Assembly (NCBI RefSeq): GCF_013307435.2 | Contig: NZ_CP102845.1 | Span: forward strand, 434,001-498,000 | DNA: 64,000 nucleotides | Direction of reading: 5' to 3' | From: Microvirga terrae | GTDB taxonomy: Bacteria; Pseudomonadota; Alphaproteobacteria; Rhizobiales; Beijerinckiaceae | Shown: positions 1-8,471 of the stretch, one piece after another | How the letters are laid out: each line of letters starts with the position of its first letter | Position numbering within the stretch: position 1 is the first letter of the stretch | Notes under the pieces: generated by a model | What the model was told of the DNA's origin: nothing | The model's input: the letters and a program-made list of their open reading frames with translations, nothing else | Databases searched by the model: none | Position numbers and translations under genes: made by a program

Positions 1-1
1 G

Positions 2-559
2 AAGAACAATCTCCAGCTGCTGCTCTCCCTCATCGGCATCGAGATCCGCCAGTCCGAGGACGACCAGGTGCGTCACGTGCTCGGGCGCGTGAAGGAGCGC
101 ATGCAGGCGCTCGCCGCCGCGCATCGCGATCTCTATGACGGGCAGGGATCGACGCGGTTCGACGCGTCGAGCTTCGCCAAGGGCTTGTGCCATGAACTGA
201 CCGCGGCGCTTCCGGACGTGCGGATCACGCCGGAATTCGAGATCGAGACCGTGGAGGTCGAGGCCGCGAAGGCAGCCCCGATGGCGCTCCTGTTCAACGA
301 GATCGTGGTCAACGCCCTGACCCACGCCTACAAGGAGCGGAAGGGAAAGCTGAAGCTCCGGCTCCAGGTGCGGGACGGGGCCCTGCTCTTCGAGATCTCC
401 GACGACGCCTTCAGCCCCGAGGAGAAGGAGGCCGCGCGGACGAGCGCCTCCGGCACCATCCTGAAGGCCCTGGCGCGCCAGCTCGACGCCCATGTCGATT
501 GGCCCCGGGAAGAACCAGCCACGCTCGTGCGTGTCCTGATGCCGGTTCAGGACAGCTAG
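2..559 (+). CDS. Sensor histidine kinase, C-terminal part (HisKA_2 type), cut by window edge
   Basis: The reading frame is already open at base 2, so only the C-terminal 185 residues are seen. It begins in the dimerisation/phosphoacceptor helix (KNNLQLLLSL), whose phosphorylated His lies just upstream of the window, as in HisKA_2 kinases. A HATPase_c-like domain follows: the N-box is NEIVVNALTHAY, and SGTILKALARQLDA near the end resembles the usual G-rich lid segment but is glycine-poor. The family autophosphorylates and passes phosphate to a response regulator, often in light or general stress signalling in alphaproteobacteria. The stop is one base before the ATG of the next kinase, so the two are very probably co-transcribed. 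Input domain and partner are unknown because the 5' part is missing. Confidence 0.8.
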   Translation, partial: KNNLQLLLSLIGIEIRQSEDDQVRHVLGRVKERMQALAAAHRDLYDGQGSTRFDASSFAKGLCHELTAALPDVRITPEFEIETVEVEAAKAAPMALLFNEIVVNALTHAYKERKGKLKLRLQVRDGALLFEISDDAFSPEEKEAARTSASGTILKALARQLDAHVDWPREEPATLVRVLMPVQDS

Positions 560-560
560 C

Positions 561-2711
561 ATGACGGGCCGACGATCCGCAGCGAAAGACAGGGCCGAAC
601 AAGCGAATCGCGGCCGTCCCGCCGGGGTCCGCACGTCGCTGCGGCAGGTGTTGTGGGGACTGGTCTTCGTTCTCGCCCTGCCGACTATTCTGGTGGCGGC
701 GGCTGGCCTCTATTCGGGCTACCGGGCCGAGCAGCAGGCGATCGACCTGCGCATGCAGGAAACCGCCCGTGCCCTGAGCCTGCTGCTCGACCGCGAGATC
801 GAGAAGTCGGTGGTCGGCCTGCAGGTGCTCGCCCAATCGTCCAGCCTCGCCAAGGGCGACCTCGAGGAATTCTACCAGCGGACGAAAAACACCGGACTGG
901 CCGACCCGTCGTGGATCGCGCTCTTCGAACCCGGCGGCCGCGTTCTGTTCAACACCCGTGTGCCTTACGGCGTCGCCTTGCCGAACAGCAACCGTCCGGA
1001 GGCGCTGCGGCTCGTTCAGGAAACCCGCAAGCCCCATGTGTCCGACCTCTATGTGGGGTCATTGACCCGGCAGCGCCTGATCACCATCGACGTCCCGGTC
1101 ATTCTCGACGAGCAGGTCGTCTACATCCTGTCGCTCGCGATCACGCCGGACGTCTTTCAGGCCATCATCCGCGACCAGCGGATCGACAGCGGGTGGAACG
1201 CCGCGGTGCTCGACCGCAGCCGGACCATCGTGGCCCGCTCCCGCGCCCCGGAGCGGTTCGTCGGCCAATCCGCCAGTCCCAACGTTCAGGAGGCCCTCGC
1301 GGCCTCGCGGGAAGGACGCCTCCAGAGCGTGACGCTCGAGGGCATTCCGGTGCGCACCTATTTCAGTCAGTCGCCGGCTTACGGCTGGTCCTTCGTGCTC
1401 AGCATCCCGGAAACGGAGCTAGCACGGTCGGCCCAGCGCTCCCTCTTCTGGCTGGCGGTTCTGGGTGCTGTCATCCTGGGCGGCATTCTCCTGGCGGTCC
1501 TGCTCTCCCGCGCCATCGCCAAACCGGTCGACCAGCTCGTGGCGGCGGCCCAGACCCTCGGACGCGGCCATGAGGTGTCGGCTCCGACGACCACCCGGGT
1601 GCTGGAATTCGACACGATCAAGAAGGCGCTCGTGGAGGCCTCGACCGGCCTCCGCAGGCACGAGCGGGAGCGGGAGGAGGTTCTCGCCCACATGGCCGAG
1701 AGCGAGGCGCGCCTGCGCATGGCCCTCACGGCGGGACATCTCGGCTCCTGGGAGTTCGTTCCGTCCACGGGCGCCTTCACCACGTCGGCCCTGTGCCGGG
1801 CCAATTTCGGCCGTGACGCCGACGAGCCTTTCACCTATGCGGACCTGATCGAGTCGATCCATCCCGACGACCGGGCCATGCAGGCGGAGGCCATGGCCCG
1901 GGCCCTTGCGACCCGCACGGACCTGCACGTGGAATATCGCGCAATCTGGCCCGACGGCAGCGAACACTGGATCCGGATCAGCGGCCGGATGCGAATCGGG
2001 CCGGACGGGCAGGTGTCCATGGTCGGCGTGTCCCAGGACGTGACCGAGCGCCGCCTCGCCGAAGACCGGCAGGCGCTTCTGCTGCACGAGCTCAACCACC
2101 GGGTCAAGAACACGCTGGCGACGGTTCAGTCCGTGGCCTCCCTGACGCGACGCTCCGCGGCGAGCAGCGATCCTGCGGCGTGGAGCGCCTTCATGGATCG
2201 CCTGCATGGCATGGCCAAGACTCATGACCTTCTCACGGCGACCCAGTGGCAGGGCGCTCTTCTGGAGGACGTGCTCAAAAACGAGCTGGAGCCCTACCAG
2301 GACGGCATGTGCCAGCGCATCCGTCTGCGGGGTCCGAAGGTCAATCTTCAGCCGGGCGCCGTCCTCGCCCTGGGGCTGGCCGTTCATGAGCTCGCGACGA
2401 ACGCCGTCAAGTACGGGTCCCTTTCGGTTCCGGACGGCAAGGTGCATGTGATGTGGGCCCTCACTGCGGGCTCAAGCCAGTCCGCGCTGCTCGTGGAATG
2501 GGTCGAGAGCGGCGGTCCGACCGTCAAGAAGCCCGAGCGCCAGGGCTTCGGATCGAAGCTCATCCAGCGCGGCCTGGCGCAGCAGCTCGGCGGAGAGATC
2601 AAGCTCGATTTCGCCCCGGCGGGAATCCGCTGCGTCATCACCTTCCCGCTTTCGACGATGAGTCCCGATCAGAGCGACGCGGAGGAATCGCGCGAGCGCT
2701 ATGCCTCGTGA
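561..2711 (+). CDS. Membrane sensor histidine kinase, Cache-PAS-HWE family
   Basis: A 716-residue kinase. A membrane segment lies at about residues 32-54, followed by an extracytoplasmic Cache-like sensor region to about 290, a second membrane helix (about 294-316) and a HAMP-like linker. A PAS domain of the PAS_3 type lies at about 380-500. The kinase core is HWE family: the H-box ELNHRVKNTLA puts the phosphoacceptor at His513, the N-box is HELATNAVKYGSLS, and the family WxE motif is in VEWVESGGP. HWE kinases are mostly alphaproteobacterial and feed diverse regulators, including the PhyR general stress response. The ATG follows the previous stop by one base, which implies translational coupling. 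The ligand cannot be deduced, and no response regulator gene is nearby. Confidence 0.9.
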   Translation: MTGRRSAAKDRAEQANRGRPAGVRTSLRQVLWGLVFVLALPTILVAAAGLYSGYRAEQQAIDLRMQETARALSLLLDREIEKSVVGLQVLAQSSSLAKGDLEEFYQRTKNTGLADPSWIALFEPGGRVLFNTRVPYGVALPNSNRPEALRLVQETRKPHVSDLYVGSLTRQRLITIDVPVILDEQVVYILSLAITPDVFQAIIRDQRIDSGWNAAVLDRSRTIVARSRAPERFVGQSASPNVQEALAASREGRLQSVTLEGIPVRTYFSQSPAYGWSFVLSIPETELARSAQRSLFWLAVLGAVILGGILLAVLLSRAIAKPVDQLVAAAQTLGRGHEVSAPTTTRVLEFDTIKKALVEASTGLRRHEREREEVLAHMAESEARLRMALTAGHLGSWEFVPSTGAFTTSALCRANFGRDADEPFTYADLIESIHPDDRAMQAEAMARALATRTDLHVEYRAIWPDGSEHWIRISGRMRIGPDGQVSMVGVSQDVTERRLAEDRQALLLHELNHRVKNTLATVQSVASLTRRSAASSDPAAWSAFMDRLHGMAKTHDLLTATQWQGALLEDVLKNELEPYQDGMCQRIRLRGPKVNLQPGAVLALGLAVHELATNAVKYGSLSVPDGKVHVMWALTAGSSQSALLVEWVESGGPTVKKPERQGFGSKLIQRGLAQQLGGEIKLDFAPAGIRCVITFPLSTMSPDQSDAEESRERYAS

Positions 2712-2804
2712 CGACGATGACGTGGCCGCAGCATTCGTTCTCACCCTCTGATAGGGTGGAGCGATCTGAAAGAACGATGGGGAACAGGCTCTCCTCGTCA
2801 AAGG

Positions 2805-2886
2805 CGGGCTTGTCCGGGCCATCCCGATCCGGAGAAGCAATGTGCTTTTCATCATCGGGATCACCGGCACGAGGCCGGTGATGACG
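2805..2886. repeat. Dispersed intergenic palindromic repeat, copy 1
   Basis: An approximately 82-base element between the kinase and the amidase. It holds the hairpin ATCACCGGC-acgag-GCCGGTGAT at 2860-2882. A second copy at 62383-62465 shares the flanks (CGGGCTTGTC...CGGCCATCCCG) and the same hairpin with one base changed. Elements of this look are common between genes in Methylobacterium-like genomes. It could act as a weak terminator for the kinase operon. Confidence 0.75.
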
Positions 2887-2949
2887 TGAGAGGTGCCGCT
2901 CCATTCGTCCAGGTTGCTCCACGCCTTTGGCCATTCACCCGGTACCTTC

Positions 2950-4248
2950 ATGACCTCGATCAGAGACAAGCTTGAAACCATTCTGACGCGCCTGGCCGGC
3001 CGTGCGGCCGACGAGCGGGTGTTCCTGCGCGTCTACGAGGACGCGGCGCGCGTTGCGGCCGATGCCGCCGATGCACGCCGTCGCGCGGGCCTTTCGCTCG
3101 GACCGCTCGACGGGACGATCGTGTCGATCAAGGACCTGTTCGACGTGGCGGGCGAGACCACGCTCGCAGGCTCGATCGCCCTGCGCGATGCACCGCCCGC
3201 CGCCAGGGACGCGGTGGTCGTTCGCCGCATCCGCCAGGCTGGCGCCGTCATCGTGGGCAGGACCAACATGGTGGAGTTCGCCTTCTCGGGGTTGGGCCTC
3301 AATCCGCATTACGGCACGCCGGGCAACGCGGCGGATCCCTCGCGCATTCCTGGCGGATCGTCCTCGGGCGCCGGCGTCTCGGTGGCCGAGGGCACGAGCG
3401 AGATCGCTATCGGCACCGATACCGGCGGCTCCGTGCGCATTCCGGCCGCGCTCAACGGCGTCGTCGGCTTCAAGCCCACGGCGCATCGCGTGCCGCTGGA
3501 CGGCACCCTCCCGCTCTCGCCCAGCCTCGATTCCATCGGGCCGCTCGCCCGTACCGTGCAGGACTGCGCCTTCGCGGATGCGGTTATGGCCGGCGAGGAG
3601 CCGCGCGTGCTGGCTCCGCATCCCCTGGCCGGATTGCGGATCGGCGTTCCGCGGGGACGCCTGTTCGCGCAGTCCGAGCCGATGGTGGACCGGGCGTTCG
3701 AGGCGTCATTGGCGGTCCTGTCGCGGGCCGGCGCAAGGGTCGCCGATCACGCCATCGAGGATCTGCTCGACGCCATGGCCGACACGACGGTCGCGGCCTC
3801 CATCGCGTCCATCGAGGCATCCGAGGTTCATGCGGACTGGCTCGACGCAAAGGCGGCCGAGATGGACCCGCGGGTGCGCTGGTGGATCGCCCGCAGCGGC
3901 ACGGTGCCGGCGCCGATCTACATCCGCATGCTGCGCCGCCGGCGTGCGCTCGCCGCCGCCATGGACGCGCGGTTGTCTTCCATCGACGTGCTGGCGCTGC
4001 CGGCCACCGCCATCGCGGCTCCGCTGACCGCGCCGCTGGAAGCCGACGACAAGCTCTACAACAGGACCGATGCGCTGATCCTGCGCAACACCATGTTCGG
4101 GAACCAGTTCGACCTGACCGCGATCTCTCTGCCGCTTCCCCGCACCGAGAGGCCCGTTGGCCTCATGCTGGTGGCCCGGCACGGCCAGGACCAGAGGCTG
4201 CTGGACATCGCCGCGAGCGTCGAGGCGGTGCTGGCGTCGGACTCCTGA
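2950..4248 (+). CDS. Amidase signature family hydrolase
   Basis: A 432-residue amidase of the Ser-cisSer-Lys class, which hydrolyses carboxamide bonds; the substrate is not predictable. The triad is complete: Lys61 in SIKDLFDVAG, cis-Ser137 in PGGSSSGAG and nucleophile Ser161 in GTDTGGSVRIP. The spacing (76 and 24 residues) is as in the family, and the hallmark GVVGFKPT follows. Length is normal. The frame is open from a GTG at 2893, but the ATG at 2950 gives the usual N-terminus just before the helical region, so I chose it. There is no signal peptide, so it is cytoplasmic. It is not obviously GatA, because gatC and gatB are absent and the gene stands alone. Confidence 0.85.
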   Translation: MTSIRDKLETILTRLAGRAADERVFLRVYEDAARVAADAADARRRAGLSLGPLDGTIVSIKDLFDVAGETTLAGSIALRDAPPAARDAVVVRRIRQAGAVIVGRTNMVEFAFSGLGLNPHYGTPGNAADPSRIPGGSSSGAGVSVAEGTSEIAIGTDTGGSVRIPAALNGVVGFKPTAHRVPLDGTLPLSPSLDSIGPLARTVQDCAFADAVMAGEEPRVLAPHPLAGLRIGVPRGRLFAQSEPMVDRAFEASLAVLSRAGARVADHAIEDLLDAMADTTVAASIASIEASEVHADWLDAKAAEMDPRVRWWIARSGTVPAPIYIRMLRRRRALAAAMDARLSSIDVLALPATAIAAPLTAPLEADDKLYNRTDALILRNTMFGNQFDLTAISLPLPRTERPVGLMLVARHGQDQRLLDIAASVEAVLASDS

Positions 4249-4268
4249 CCACGGCACAGGATCGTGAA

Positions 4269-4712
4269 ATGAAGCGTTATGCCCGCTCCGGAAAGATGCT
4301 TGCGAGAAGCGGGATGATGCATCGCCTTTACCTCTGCCTCGGCTATGCGAGCCTCGCGCTCGGGATAGCCGGCATCTTCCTGCCGGTCTTGCCGACCACC
4401 CCTTTCGTGCTCCTGGCAGCCTGGTGTTTCACACGATCGAACCCGGCCCTGGCCGCAAAACTCTACAATCATCCTCGCTTCGGTCCGCTGCTCACCGCAT
4501 GGCGCGATCAGAAGGCCATTCCGCTCCAGGCCAAAATCTGCGCCCTGACGATGCTCGCCCTGTCATACGCGGTGATTCTGCATCTTGCCGAAAGCCGCAT
4601 CCTGCCGTTGATTCTCGGGGCGATCATGGGAAGCGTCGCCCTGTACATCGCCACGCGTCCGAGACCGCGCGGCAGACCCGATGTCCCAGAGCCCGATGCT
4701 TGCGAGCGATAG
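4269..4712 (+). CDS. DUF454 (YbaN-like) inner membrane protein
   Basis: A 147-residue membrane protein. The family signature is clear: LYLCLGYASLALGIAGIFLPVLPTTPF followed within a few residues by CFTRSNP, then KLYNHPRFGPLL..W and two further hydrophobic helices near the C-terminus. The function of the family is unknown. The gene starts 20 bases after the amidase stop, on the same strand, and may be co-transcribed with it. A second possible start (MMHRLYL, 15 residues in) would match shorter homologues. The basic tail (TRPRPRGRPD) is probably cytoplasmic. Confidence 0.85.
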   Translation: MKRYARSGKMLARSGMMHRLYLCLGYASLALGIAGIFLPVLPTTPFVLLAAWCFTRSNPALAAKLYNHPRFGPLLTAWRDQKAIPLQAKICALTMLALSYAVILHLAESRILPLILGAIMGSVALYIATRPRPRGRPDVPEPDACER

Positions 4713-4854
4713 GATCTGCGTCCGTTCATCGCCACTCGGTAAGCCCGTGGCCGGGCGCGACGATGCCGGGCTTCTGCCCTTTGGCCCAGGTTGTGCCATG
4801 TTACGGCCCAGGTTCCGGTTAGGCTGCAGGCGTCGCGATTGAAGGAGCCCCATC

Positions 4855-4971
4855 ATGCGCAGCCTCAGCCTGTCGGTCTTCCTGCTGGCATCAGCCGCGA
4901 TGCTCGTCCCGCTTCTGATCGGACTGGCCTATGCGGTGAGCGTGCTGGCGTCGGCCCTCATGTTTCCCTGA
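4855..4971 (+). CDS. Small hydrophobic membrane peptide, 38 residues
   Basis: A short frame not normally called by gene finders. It starts at ATG 4855 after a good ribosome site (GAAGGAG, 8 bases upstream) and encodes MRSLSLSVFLLASAAMLVPL and then a second hydrophobic stretch ending ALMFP. It could be a single membrane helix or a short signal-anchor peptide. Nothing identifies its role. It lies alone between the DUF454 gene and a secreted protein gene; the rest of 4713-5088 shows nothing else clear. Confidence 0.45.
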   Translation: MRSLSLSVFLLASAAMLVPLLIGLAYAVSVLASALMFP

Positions 4972-5088
4972 TGTGGTCCTGATCGTATCCCTGTTCATGG
5001 AGCCATCGACCGGCGATGGCGGCGGCCTGTCGTGGAACCGTCCTTGAAAGCGGACGTTGGACAGCGATTGTTGAACAGGACTTTTCCG

Positions 5089-5424
5089 ATGCGAAAAATC
5101 ATTCTTCTGTCCGCTCTTGCCATGGGCGCAGGTCTCTGGAGCGCTTCGCCTTCTCTCGCTCAGCCTCAGCTCCAACTCGGCATCGGACCCGATGGGCGTC
5201 CGCAGTTCGGCGTGCGCGATCCTCAGCAGGAGCGTTACGAACGCCGGGAACGCTGGCGCGAGCGCCGTGAGGAGGAGCGCGCCCGCGCCTATGAGGCCGG
5301 CCGCCGGGATGCGATGCGTGACGAGCGCCGTTACGGCTACGAGAGCCGCTGCCGCAACATCATCATTCGCGAGGAGAACGAATGGGGCCGCACGGTCGAG
5401 CGGCGGGTCCGTCGCTGCGATTGA
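5089..5424 (+). CDS. Small secreted basic protein, paralogue of the protein at 7042-7326
   Basis: A 111-residue protein with a clear Sec signal peptide (MRKIILLSALAMGAGLWSAS, cleavage probably after SLA-Q). The mature part begins with QLGIGPDGRP, runs through a highly charged RERREEERARAYEAGR stretch and ends C-RNIIIREENEWG-R-VERRVRRC. The two cysteines near the end could form a disulphide in the periplasm. The same start (GIGPDG) and end (VIREEE, RRVRRC) occur in the protein encoded 1.6 kb downstream, so these are paralogues. Function unknown. The ATG at 5089 directly precedes the signal peptide; an upstream in-frame ATG at 5032 would spoil it. Confidence 0.75.
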   Translation: MRKIILLSALAMGAGLWSASPSLAQPQLQLGIGPDGRPQFGVRDPQQERYERRERWRERREEERARAYEAGRRDAMRDERRYGYESRCRNIIIREENEWGRTVERRVRRCD

Positions 5425-5463
5425 TGACGCTCCCGATTCCCACCTGTTGATTCGACCTGCTTC

Positions 5464-5742
5464 TCAGGCTCGCGGGTTGGCGATTTCCGCCGTGAGCTTG
5501 GGAAGCTCCTTGGTCATCCACTCCACCATCTGATCGCTGGTTTTCAAATGACCCGGCATCGGGATGAACGGGCCATGGGATTCGTAGATGGCCATGGGAT
5601 CCCGCGCACCCAGGATCGGGTCGAGATCATCCTCGATTTCAGGCGTGATGGTTCTGCCGCCGAACCACGTGAGGAGCAGCAGGAGCATCCCGACGGCGCC
5701 GGCCAGGACGACGAGCAAGGATATTGCCAAGTCTGCGACCAC
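5464..5742 (-). CDS. Hypothetical protein with one membrane helix
   Basis: A 92-residue protein if it starts at the GTG at 5742. A hydrophobic helix (LAISLLVVLAGAVGMLLLLLTW) is near the N-terminus, followed by an acidic segment (TPEIEDDLDPILGARDP) and a short soluble tail. The open frame continues upstream to 5850, but the extra residues are Cys/Ala-rich and look non-coding. I do not recognise the family. It converges with the secreted protein gene to its left. Confidence 0.5.
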   Translation of the reverse strand: MVADLAISLLVVLAGAVGMLLLLLTWFGGRTITPEIEDDLDPILGARDPMAIYESHGPFIPMPGHLKTSDQMVEWMTKELPKLTAEIANPRA

Positions 5743-5985
5743 TTGTTCCGTCCCTGAACTCAGAAGGCTTGCCTTTGGGGAGCCTAGCACCGAAAGGCGC
5801 GCGGTCCAACGCCGCAAAGCGCATGGCGCAGCACAGCAGGCAGCGCACATTTTCGCAGGTGCGAGGAACCGCCCTCACGAGCTTGAGGTTGAACTTCCAA
5901 TCACCTCGCTGAACGCGCATGGAGTTCGTCGGCCGTCACGAGGGAAGGGGTGCGGAGCGATCGACCTATCGCATGGGAGGCGCCC

Positions 5986-6558
5986 ATGAGAACGTATTAC
6001 GTGTTCCAGTCCGAGCGGACGCCCGATCTGCGCGGCTTTACGGAGAGCGCCACGGGCGAGACGCTGCCCGCCGAGCATGGGCCCTGGGCCCTCGACCGGC
6101 GGATCAGTCCCGATGACGAGTGGGTTCTCAATGTCAGCCGGGCGGTGGTAGCGGCCGGGATCATCGAGAACGGGTTCTATCTCTGGGGACCGGTCGAACG
6201 GCCGACCGAATGGCACCCGGTGATCCAGAGCGATCGGGTGGAAGGCACGGCCGTCTACGGTCCGGACGGAACGCAGATCGGCACCATCAAGCGCCTGCTG
6301 ATCGAGAAGGTGAGCGGGCGGGTTCTCTATGTGGATGTGACCTTCGGCGGCTTCCTGGGGATCGGCGTGCACCATCATACGGTTCCCTGGGACAAGCTCG
6401 CCTACGACAGGGAACTCGAGGGCTATCGCACCGACGTGACCGAGGCCCAGGTGCAGGCGGCTCCCGCCTTCTACGGCGATGACCGGATCTGGCCGGACCG
6501 CAAGCGCGAGCAGGAGATGCGGGATTACTGGCACGACATCCCGAGAGGCCCGATCTGA
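5986..6558 (+). CDS. PRC-barrel domain protein
   Basis: A 190-residue soluble protein. The PRC-barrel core is at about residues 80-150: QSDRVEGTAVYGPDGTQIG, then IEKVSGRVLYVDVTFGGFLGIG and the VPWDKL strand typical of these barrels. PRC-barrel proteins in Hyphomicrobiales are often stress-linked, and others work in photosynthetic reaction centres or RNA processing (RimM); nothing here fixes the role. The start at 5986 follows GGGAGG at the right distance. The N-terminal 70 residues (TYYVFQSERTPDLRGF) show nothing I recognise. Next to other small unknown genes, not in an obvious operon. Confidence 0.75.
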   Translation: MRTYYVFQSERTPDLRGFTESATGETLPAEHGPWALDRRISPDDEWVLNVSRAVVAAGIIENGFYLWGPVERPTEWHPVIQSDRVEGTAVYGPDGTQIGTIKRLLIEKVSGRVLYVDVTFGGFLGIGVHHHTVPWDKLAYDRELEGYRTDVTEAQVQAAPAFYGDDRIWPDRKREQEMRDYWHDIPRGPI

Positions 6559-6662
6559 CCGCAGGGCCTGTCCGGCGAGAATCGCGCTCGTCGTCGGCGA
6601 AGCCTCACGGCGCGGGCGCGGGCCTGCTATGATGGCTTCGTCCCAGGTCCCTGGAGGGTGCC

Positions 6663-6860
6663 ATGATCGAGCATGCGTTCAAAGTCGGCCAGGCGGTGCG
6701 GCCCAGAGCCAGCTGCCACAGCCTTCCGAACGATCTGTTCCGGGTTCTGCGCCTCCTGCCATCCACGGCAGGCGGCGTGCCGCTCTACTGCATCAAGAGC
6801 CAGGCGGAGCTGATCGAGCGCATCGTCGAGCAGAGCGAGATCGAGGCGGCGGCGCGCTAG
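6663..6860 (+). CDS. Short conserved-looking hypothetical protein
   Basis: A 65-residue protein. ATG 6663 follows CTGGAGG by 6 bases. The sequence starts with HAFKVGQAVRP, passes through LFRVLRLLPSTAGGVPLYCIKS and ends with an amphipathic QAELIERIVEQSEIEAAA helix. The VGQxVRP...YRVxRLLP...YRIKS pattern resembles small alphaproteobacterial proteins of unknown function. No signal peptide and no membrane segment. Confidence 0.6.
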   Translation: MIEHAFKVGQAVRPRASCHSLPNDLFRVLRLLPSTAGGVPLYCIKSQAELIERIVEQSEIEAAAR

Positions 6861-7041
6861 CTCCGGCCCTGTTGCGTATTCGCTCGATGTCCCGATGGTT
6901 GTTTGTAGTTGTTTCTCGCCATCTCCTCGCGCAGTCATGCTCTGCGAGGGCAACGAATTTCGTCGTCTCATTCCATGAAACGTAAATCGAAGTAACGCGT
7001 TGACGATCAAATCGCAATACACGTCAATACGTGGAGATGGA

Positions 7042-7326
7042 ATGATGAAGAAGTCAGCTTGGCTCGTGGCAGCCGCGTTAATTGGCTCGAGCGTCGTCGT
7101 TTCGACGCCTTCGTCGGCTCAGGTGCAGTTCGGCATCGGCCCCGATGGCCCGAGCGTCCGCGTCGGCCCGGACAATGATCGCTATGAACGCCGCTACGAG
7201 CGCCGTCGCGTCTATGACCGCGACGACCTGTCCACCGGAAGCGTCGAGCGCTGCCGCACCGTGGTGATCCGCGAGGAAGAGCCCGACGGCGACATCGTGA
7301 CCCGCCGCGTCCGCCGCTGCCGCTAA
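7042..7326 (+). CDS. Small secreted basic protein, paralogue of the protein at 5089-5424
   Basis: A 94-residue protein with a Sec signal peptide (KKSAWLVAAALIGSSVVVST, cleavage after SSA-Q). The mature chain starts QFGIGPDGPSVRVGPDN, has a repeated ERRYERRR stretch and ends with C-RTVVIREEEPDGDIVTRRVRRC. Spacing of the two C-terminal cysteines and the RRVRRC ending match the paralogue at 5089-5424. Two adjacent ATGs (7042, 7045) are possible starts after GTGGAG. The role is unknown; arginine-rich secreted proteins of this kind are frequent and uncharacterised in Hyphomicrobiales. The A/T-rich bases 6890-7030 probably hold its promoter. Confidence 0.75.
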   Translation: MMKKSAWLVAAALIGSSVVVSTPSSAQVQFGIGPDGPSVRVGPDNDRYERRYERRRVYDRDDLSTGSVERCRTVVIREEEPDGDIVTRRVRRCR

Positions 7327-7352
7327 CGCTAAAACGGCGACACTTTCGACCC

Positions 7353-7383
7353 ATGCCCGGGTGGCCTGCCGGCTCCCGGGCAT
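7353..7383. terminator. Hairpin between convergent genes
   Basis: The perfect 9-bp inverted repeat ATGCCCGGG / CCCGGGCAT with a 13-base loop sits between the converging genes that end at 7326 (+) and 7412 (-). There is no T-tract, so it is a weak or bidirectional terminator at best. Confidence 0.5.
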
Positions 7384-7411
7384 CGTTGCGTCCCTGGAGC
7401 GTGCAATCGGC

Positions 7412-8146
7412 TCAGGCTGCCTCCGCGTGCCGCGGCCGGCTCGATTCCACCTCCACGGTGAGCGCCGGCGTCATCATGCGTCCCCGGTTGATCAGGTCGG
7501 ATACGGCGGACGCGAGCGCCAGCGCGGCCCGGTCTTTCCGTCCGAGCTGGAGACCATGCACGTAGAGCCGCATCAGCTCGACCGTCACATAGTGAAAGGC
7601 GACCTCGGATCCGCGGGCGAGCCTCATCCGTCGTGACGCCGTCGCCAGCTTGTCGAGGTAAAGAGATCGCTCGACCGGGGATTCCGACAGGAAGCCGCTC
7701 AATCCCCCGAACAGATGCTCGAAATGGTCCCACAGGAGCGCGAGATTCTTGGCCGCCTTGTCCTGCTGGTCGGGCGCGAGCGCCTGGAACTCGGCCAGAA
7801 GCTCCCAGGCCGGATCGGACCCGATCGCTTCGTCCTCGGGGCTGGGCAGCGGCACGAAGGGTAGAAGCGTCCGGGTCTGCGAGAGCAGGGCGGGGCGCAG
7901 CGCGTCCCAGCCGGCGAACACCCTGGGCATGACGATCAGCGCCGTGGCGAGAACGGTCTGGTCGACCATGGTGCCGGCACGCCCGAGCGCCGGGCGCGCC
8001 ATCGCGCGGCAGGTCTCGATGAACTGCCAGCGCAGGAGGCAGAGCCTCTGGAATGATTCGAGCTTTTCGATGAGTCCGCTTTGCGGCTGATGATCGACGG
8101 ACCAGGGGAAGGTGAAGTCACTTCGGGGCTGAGGCGGGCTGCTCAT
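7412..8146 (-). CDS. Hypothetical soluble protein
   Basis: A 244-residue protein, predicted mostly helical, with no signal peptide and no clear membrane helix. Typical pieces are LCLLRWQFIETCRAMARPAL, LFGGLSGFLSESPVERSLYLDKL and VAFHYVTVELMRLYVHGLQL. I do not recognise a family, and no catalytic motif stands out. Codon use looks normal for the genome. It is a single gene that converges with the small secreted protein gene to its left. Confidence 0.6.
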   Translation of the reverse strand: MSSPPQPRSDFTFPWSVDHQPQSGLIEKLESFQRLCLLRWQFIETCRAMARPALGRAGTMVDQTVLATALIVMPRVFAGWDALRPALLSQTRTLLPFVPLPSPEDEAIGSDPAWELLAEFQALAPDQQDKAAKNLALLWDHFEHLFGGLSGFLSESPVERSLYLDKLATASRRMRLARGSEVAFHYVTVELMRLYVHGLQLGRKDRAALALASAVSDLINRGRMMTPALTVEVESSRPRHAEAA

Positions 8147-8471
8147 AAGACTGATGATCCGATCCGCAAATCACTTTCGACGCAGGTCCGGTGATACAGG
8201 GTCAATCCAGGCAACTTTGAGGCCCGGACACTCTATTGCGTAAGTACGTTTGGTCGCAGCGGAATTTACTCTCAAGACCCGGGCGTCCCGCGGCGCCGCG
8301 GGGCTCGTGCCGACCCGGACGGACGAGGGGGCAAACGGCCCATCCTTGAACCTCGGCCGGCCTCTTCCTACATCCCGGATGACCCCGATCCGGGCCCCTC
8401 TGACGCAAGCCATGCCGGCCGCTGCGTGATGTCGGATCTCCCCCGATCCGACCGCCGGCACAGAGGTGAGA
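8147..8471. other. Intergenic region, no gene seen
   Basis: The 325 bases between two divergently read genes must hold both promoters. Short frames on the minus strand here have no convincing composition. I see no repeat or RNA. Confidence 0.4.
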
